Below, piece by piece: positions 14,961 to 18,486 of a DNA stretch of 18,486 nucleotides. Below the pieces are notes generated by a model. That model was given only the letters and a program-made list of their open reading frames with translations. It was not told the DNA's origin and ran no database searches. Every line of letters begins with the position of its first letter. Position 1 is the stretch's first letter. The DNA is taken from the NCBI GenBank assembly GCA_016550425.1, contig JABXGS010000071.1, positions 1 through 18,486 of the forward strand, in the 5' to 3' direction. The stretch is from an archaeon (GTDB taxonomy: Archaea > Asgardarchaeota > Hermodarchaeia > Hermodarchaeales > Hermodarchaeaceae). Both the position numbers and the translations under genes were made by a program.

Positions 14961-16223
14961 TTATTTTTTGAGTCCAAGGGCATTGCGAAGTTGTTTAAGG
15001 TCTGGATCAATTACAGGTGGTTTTGAGACTCGTTGAATTACGATATCTTGGTCCTTTAGCCCGCCCCCAGTTGCCTCAATGATAATTGTTTCTGAAGGGT
15101 CTTGAGCTCCAGATTCAAGGTGATTAATTAACCCTGCAAGGCCTGTTACTCCTGAAGGTTCGGCAAAAATACCTTCATATTTTGCCAATAGTTGCTGGGC
15201 ATGCAGGATAGCCTCATCGTCTACTGCAAGTGCTGAACCTTTTGAATCCCGTACTGCAGCTAGTGCAAGATCACCGTCCCAGGGAAGTGGATCACATAAT
15301 CCTTCCGCAACACTATGAGGTGAAGTATAAGGGATGATTTTGAATGGATCCTGGTTTGTTTGATAAGCTTGTACTAGCGGAGGACACCCTGTAGCTTGAA
15401 CTGCGACCATCTGTGGGTGTTTCTTTACTAGTCCAAGGCTTTCGAAGTCTGTGAACCCACGCCATTGCCCACCCAGAAGTCCACCACCCCCCACCTGAAC
15501 GTAGACGACGTCAGGTACTTGCCATTCTAGTTGTTCGATAATCTCATAGGCCAGGGTCTTGGGACCTTCAGCTTGGTAAGGATTGAAAGGTCCAAAGCTT
15601 GGACAGGGAGTCCAGCCATACTCTGCACAAGCGTCTCGTAGAAGTTTAACCGTTGGATCGTCGCCTTTGTGTAATCCCCGAAGACGAACGACTTTTGCGC
15701 CATACAAGAGTAATTGGGCAATTTTCCCCATTGGGGCTATATCAGGTACAAAACAATAACATGAAAATCCAGCACGCGCACAGTAGGCGGCAAGAGCTGC
15801 GGCGGCATTCCCACTACTGGCGGAAGCTAAGGTAGTGGATCCTTGTTCGTTAGCTTTGGATACGCCCACTGTCATTGGTCGATCTTTAAACGACCATGTC
15901 GGATTTCGAGTTTCATCTTTGATGTATAGTTCACGAACCCCTAAGTACTCAGCAAGGCGCCTACTTCGAAGGAGAGGGGTTCCGCCTTCACCAAGCGTTA
16001 TTATGCTTTTTCGATCTAATATTGGAAGTAGTTCAAAATAACGCCAAACGCCAACAGGGCGCTTCTTAAGGGTCTTTTTAGAAATTACTTCTTTTAGCTT
16101 TGAAAAATCATAATATATATCGATACGGTTCTCACATTTTGGAGTTTTACAAAATTGTGGATTTTGAGAGAGGGTATATTTTGCTCCGCATTTAGGGCAT
16201 CGTAGATGCGTGACATATGACAA
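14961..16223 (-). CDS. thrC: Threonine synthase-like PLP enzyme with N-terminal zinc ribbon
   Basis: A fold-type II PLP enzyme of 420 residues. The N-terminal zinc-ribbon-like motif is C9, C12, C25, C30 (CPKCG, then C-x4-C). GEGGTPLL (78-85), the PLP-lysine segment NPTWSFKDRP with K113, SSGNAAAA (136-143), VGGGGLLGG and ATGGGLKD follow the threonine synthase order. Threonine synthase converts O-phosphohomoserine to threonine. Consensus NPTGSFKDRG is altered to NPTWSFKDRP, so a different substrate, as for cysteate synthase and other ThrC relatives, is possible. The start is TTG, 2 bases after the upstream stop, with GGAGG (16234-16238) 10 bases upstream inside the preceding gene, so translation is coupled. 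Diaminopropionate ammonia-lyase is less likely given the zinc ribbon and SFKDR motif. Confidence 0.8.
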   Translation of the reverse strand: MSYVTHLRCPKCGAKYTLSQNPQFCKTPKCENRIDIYYDFSKLKEVISKKTLKKRPVGVWRYFELLPILDRKSIITLGEGGTPLLRSRRLAEYLGVRELYIKDETRNPTWSFKDRPMTVGVSKANEQGSTTLASASSGNAAAALAAYCARAGFSCYCFVPDIAPMGKIAQLLLYGAKVVRLRGLHKGDDPTVKLLRDACAEYGWTPCPSFGPFNPYQAEGPKTLAYEIIEQLEWQVPDVVYVQVGGGGLLGGQWRGFTDFESLGLVKKHPQMVAVQATGCPPLVQAYQTNQDPFKIIPYTSPHSVAEGLCDPLPWDGDLALAAVRDSKGSALAVDDEAILHAQQLLAKYEGIFAEPSGVTGLAGLINHLESGAQDPSETIIIEATGGGLKDQDIVIQRVSKPPVIDPDLKQLRNALGLKK

Positions 16224-16225
16224 GG

Positions 16226-16906
16226 TTAGGAATCCTCCTGGTGGATTTCGCGTCGCAAGGCGATGAGTCCATCCCGGATTATCGCATACCGTTCAGATAG
16301 ATCCTGCATATACTCATAAAGGGTAGCATATTCTGATCGACTTCTTAGGGTAGTTTTTGTTTCTAGTTCATCGAGAGGCCCCAAGGATTTGCGAGTAACA
16401 GCACGGCGCAAGGCTATTGCTACTCGGTAGCCATCTTCTCGACTGAACCGTGTTTGTTGTTTTTTGGAAAGAGATTTGCGGAAGATATCGATATGCTTAC
16501 TTAAGTTAGCAGCATCAGCGATAAGGGTTAAGCAGGCAGCGAATACGAAGAGACTACCGAGCATCTCTTTTTCCCACCAGGTCAAAAGGGATTTTCGAAT
16601 CAATAGGTCTAAGGCGCCTTGAAGGCACGATTGGCTGGGTTTCAAAGCATCTTGTAAATAGAAGAGGTCAGCGGCTTCGAGTAATAGACCGGCAGCTCGA
16701 GAAGGGTTGTGTTGCCGCCAATAATATTCCCCACTAACAAGGATAAGAACTAATGCAGAGTTGTATTCTTTCTTTGCCCGAAATATCTTGGCTTCTTGAA
16801 GATATTGCCCTAATTTCGTTTTGGCTACATCAGGTCCAGGTGAAGTCATTAGTCCCGTAAATCGTAATTCAGCCTCAGTAGCTGATGACTGGCGTTGATT
16901 ATCCAT
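16226..16906 (-). CDS. Uncharacterised alpha-helical (TPR/SNAP-like) protein
   Basis: I do not recognise a named family. The 226-residue protein is almost wholly helical by composition. Residues about 30-115 look like two or three TPR-like helix pairs (AKIFRAKKEYNSALVLILVSG, then SRAAGLLLEAADLFYLQDA and SQSCLQGALDLL), suggesting a protein-binding scaffold. Residues about 117-135 (MLGSLFVFAACLTLIADAA) are hydrophobic, but are better read as a buried helix than a membrane span. The C terminus is charged (REIHQEDS). It has no signal peptide. Its stop lies 2 bases before the TTG of the threonine-synthase-like gene and its last codons carry that gene's ribosome site, so the two are co-translated and may be functionally linked. 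The upstream gap probably holds its promoter. Confidence 0.6.
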   Translation of the reverse strand: MDNQRQSSATEAELRFTGLMTSPGPDVAKTKLGQYLQEAKIFRAKKEYNSALVLILVSGEYYWRQHNPSRAAGLLLEAADLFYLQDALKPSQSCLQGALDLLIRKSLLTWWEKEMLGSLFVFAACLTLIADAANLSKHIDIFRKSLSKKQQTRFSREDGYRVAIALRRAVTRKSLGPLDELETKTTLRSRSEYATLYEYMQDLSERYAIIRDGLIALRREIHQEDS

Positions 16907-17101
16907 CTCTTGATAAAGGTCACGCCAGAGATTTTGCAGAAAAGCACCTCTTTACGATGTGTATCATGTTGCACCCATTCTTAGTTTAAAAAGGTACAAA
17001 AACATTGGGTGACCATTCAAACTGCAATATTTTCAATGTTTCTGCATCGAATCTAGCAAAGTTTATGTTGATTCAATCTTTGTTTCAGTTGGTGGCATTA
17101 A
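16907..17101. promoter_or_regulatory. Divergent promoter region, 195 bases
   Basis: This gap separates the minus-strand helical-protein operon from the plus-strand transglutaminase-fold gene. A TATA-like TTTAAAAA at 16985-16992 reads as TTTTTAAA on the other strand and could serve either direction. GGTGG at 17091-17095 precedes the GTG at 17102 by 6 bases. I see no tRNA or convincing structured RNA here. Confidence 0.3.
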
Positions 17102-18486
17102 GTGGTTTCCAAGCGGTCCATAGTGGCAGCTATCTCCGTCGTTATCATCCTACTGCTAATTCTAAGCTTTCTTTTACCACTCATATTTGTACCACCAATC
17201 CCTCGTCAAAGACCCTACGATGACGTCGAAGATTGGGGAAGCGGAGTGACTGTTGAAGGGGGAGACGACACCTTCTTGGACAATATTACACTTGATGATG
17301 TCACTTTAGATTTGAATTGGTCCCTTGACCCCTCTTTTATCGTCGCCATCATTTCTCCAGCCGAACCGCCTCGTTATTGGCGAAATACAGCCTATGATCG
17401 ATATACAGGAACCGACTGGGAAAAGAGTACGAATGCAACGGTTCCACTAGCGGGAGTGAATCCTGGGAGTGAAGTTGTCTACACAGTAACGCAAAATATT
17501 ACGAATCAGGGTGTAACTGGGTCCTTTTCCCTCTTGTCTTTGTGGCCAGATCCATTGATTATTAATCAATCCCTTCAATTTCCTCATCTCTCGGACCCTA
17601 ATTCCTATAATTTTGAAGTCGACAATTTTGGAACCGCACTTTTCAATGGATTTTTTGATCAAACAGGAACGGCAACCCTTCAATACGATGTCACCTATGT
17701 TCCCCGAAATTGGACGCTGATCCGTCCTCAATCACTCCAAGCTAGTGCAACCCCCGGAGCAATTCTTGCCCAATATCAGCAACAAGGACTTAGCTATATG
17801 AGCTCAGCCACCCGCTCAGATGTGCAAACCCGGCTATCTATGATCCTTGCTGGCGTACCGAACACGGCTTTTGAGCAGGCTTTTGCAATTCAAAATTATT
17901 TCAAGGCAAATTTTGCCTTCGATCCGTTTGTCACACGACCTGGGCCAAACGATGAGCATGTTGAATGGTTTCTCCAGCAAGGTGGAGGCATCGGCATTGA
18001 TTTCGCGACGGCATATACGATGTTTCTCCGTGAAGCCGGAATCGCTGTACGACCTGTATTTGGAGCAATTCTTGGAGAAAACCAAGGAACTCAACGTGTA
18101 CTCCATCCTATGCACTTACATTTCTGGGTCGAAGTGTATATTCCAACAGCTTCGCAAGGGTATTGGATTCAATTTGATCCAACACCATTACCTAATTTTA
18201 TTACCGATGGCAGTCCGCCACCTGTACCCCCACTAAGTAGCATGTCCCCTGAACCGGCAGTGCCTGATGACGATCCCTATGTCGTGAGTACATACTTCAA
18301 TCTCAACCTCAGTGTTTTCCCTCAAATTGTTGATCGATTTGCCCAATTTCAAATTACTGCTACCCTAACCCAGGATGGTATTCCTCAGCCAGGGGAGACC
18401 ATTGATTTTTACGATGATACAGAACACTGGTTCCTCGGAAGTAATATTACCTCAGTAGTTGGTGAAGCAAGTATTACTTTTGCGTA
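17102..18486 (+). CDS. Membrane-anchored transglutaminase-fold protein, 3' end outside window
   Basis: The frame is open from GTG 17102 (just after an in-frame stop) to the window end, 461 complete codons. Residues 1-32 form a signal anchor: Lys/Arg, then a hydrophobic stretch ISVVIILLLILSFLLPLIFV, predicting an extracellular body. RYWRNTAYDRYTGTDW (about 91-106) resembles the beta domain before TgpA-like transglutaminase cores. The core has DFATAYTMFLREAGIAVRPVFGA, H340 in HFWVEVY and D359 in FDPTP. The catalytic Cys position is Gly298 (codon GGC, 17993-17995), and no Cys occurs in the visible protein, so it is probably not a classical thiol transglutaminase or protease. After a Pro-rich linker, residues about 400 onward begin an Ig-like domain. 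A surface or cell-wall binding role is inferred. Confidence 0.85.
   Translation, partial: MVSKRSIVAAISVVIILLLILSFLLPLIFVPPIPRQRPYDDVEDWGSGVTVEGGDDTFLDNITLDDVTLDLNWSLDPSFIVAIISPAEPPRYWRNTAYDRYTGTDWEKSTNATVPLAGVNPGSEVVYTVTQNITNQGVTGSFSLLSLWPDPLIINQSLQFPHLSDPNSYNFEVDNFGTALFNGFFDQTGTATLQYDVTYVPRNWTLIRPQSLQASATPGAILAQYQQQGLSYMSSATRSDVQTRLSMILAGVPNTAFEQAFAIQNYFKANFAFDPFVTRPGPNDEHVEWFLQQGGGIGIDFATAYTMFLREAGIAVRPVFGAILGENQGTQRVLHPMHLHFWVEVYIPTASQGYWIQFDPTPLPNFITDGSPPPVPPLSSMSPEPAVPDDDPYVVSTYFNLNLSVFPQIVDRFAQFQITATLTQDGIPQPGETIDFYDDTEHWFLGSNITSVVGEASITFA

Noticed and set aside
14961..16223. Diaminopropionate ammonia-lyase (YgeX-like), which would fit bacterial ygeW clusters
   Set aside because: The zinc-ribbon-like N terminus, GEGGTPLL and SFKDR motifs follow threonine synthase relatives; the gene also lies in a separate operon.
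17005..17223. A 72-codon plus-strand frame in the gap before the transglutaminase-fold gene
   Set aside because: It overlaps the anchor-coding start in another frame, has no recognisable domain, and the frame from 17102 has clear signal-anchor and transglutaminase features.

Overview
This window looks archaeal. The clearest marker is a geranylgeranylglyceryl phosphate synthase (ether-lipid synthesis). It is supported by two tungstopterin aldehyde:ferredoxin oxidoreductase (AOR) genes, a Ras-like GTPase with a C-terminal winged helix, many bacterial-style Shine-Dalgarno sites and several GTG/TTG starts. An anaerobic archaeon fits, possibly of the Asgard group, but nothing here fixes the lineage. 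I found no tRNA, rRNA, CRISPR array, insertion sequence or integrase. No stretch over 300 bases lacks a gene; the longest gap is about 195 bases (16907-17101).

Layout. (1) 1-2860, plus strand: the 3' part of an AOR gene, a GTPase-winged-helix protein, then the ether-lipid synthase. (2) 6809-2879, minus strand: a tightly coupled operon of a four-cluster ferredoxin, a full-length AOR, a dihydroorotate/dihydropyrimidine-dehydrogenase-like flavoprotein with two Fe-S clusters, and a MoaD-like protein. (3) 6904-8235, plus: an SsnA-like amidohydrolase, which converges on a second MoaD-like gene (8525-8232, minus). (4) 8643-11146, plus: a second COG0402 amidohydrolase followed by a YgeW-type carbamoyltransferase. 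(5) 12174-11155, minus: a paralogous carbamoyltransferase, divergent from a TatD-type nuclease gene (12267-13037, plus). (6) 16906-13063, minus: a helical-repeat protein, a threonine-synthase-like PLP enzyme and GlmS. (7) 17102 to the window end, plus: a membrane-anchored transglutaminase-fold protein.

The part most worth following is 2879-12183. SsnA and YgeW homologues are known from bacterial gene clusters for anaerobic purine/ureide breakdown, where the redox enzyme is a molybdenum hydroxylase. Here the same kinds of hydrolase and carbamoyltransferase sit beside an AOR-ferredoxin-flavoprotein operon and two MoaD-like proteins. I infer, without proof, an archaeal pathway for nitrogen heterocycles or ureido compounds. 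In it, the tungsten enzyme would supply the redox step, amidohydrolases would deaminate or open rings, and carbamoyltransferases would release carbamoyl phosphate. Several proteins also carry substitutions at normally catalytic or ligand positions: AOR-1 (Cys to Asp), the GTPase (Gln to Leu), the flavoprotein (no Cys base) and the transglutaminase fold (Cys to Gly).
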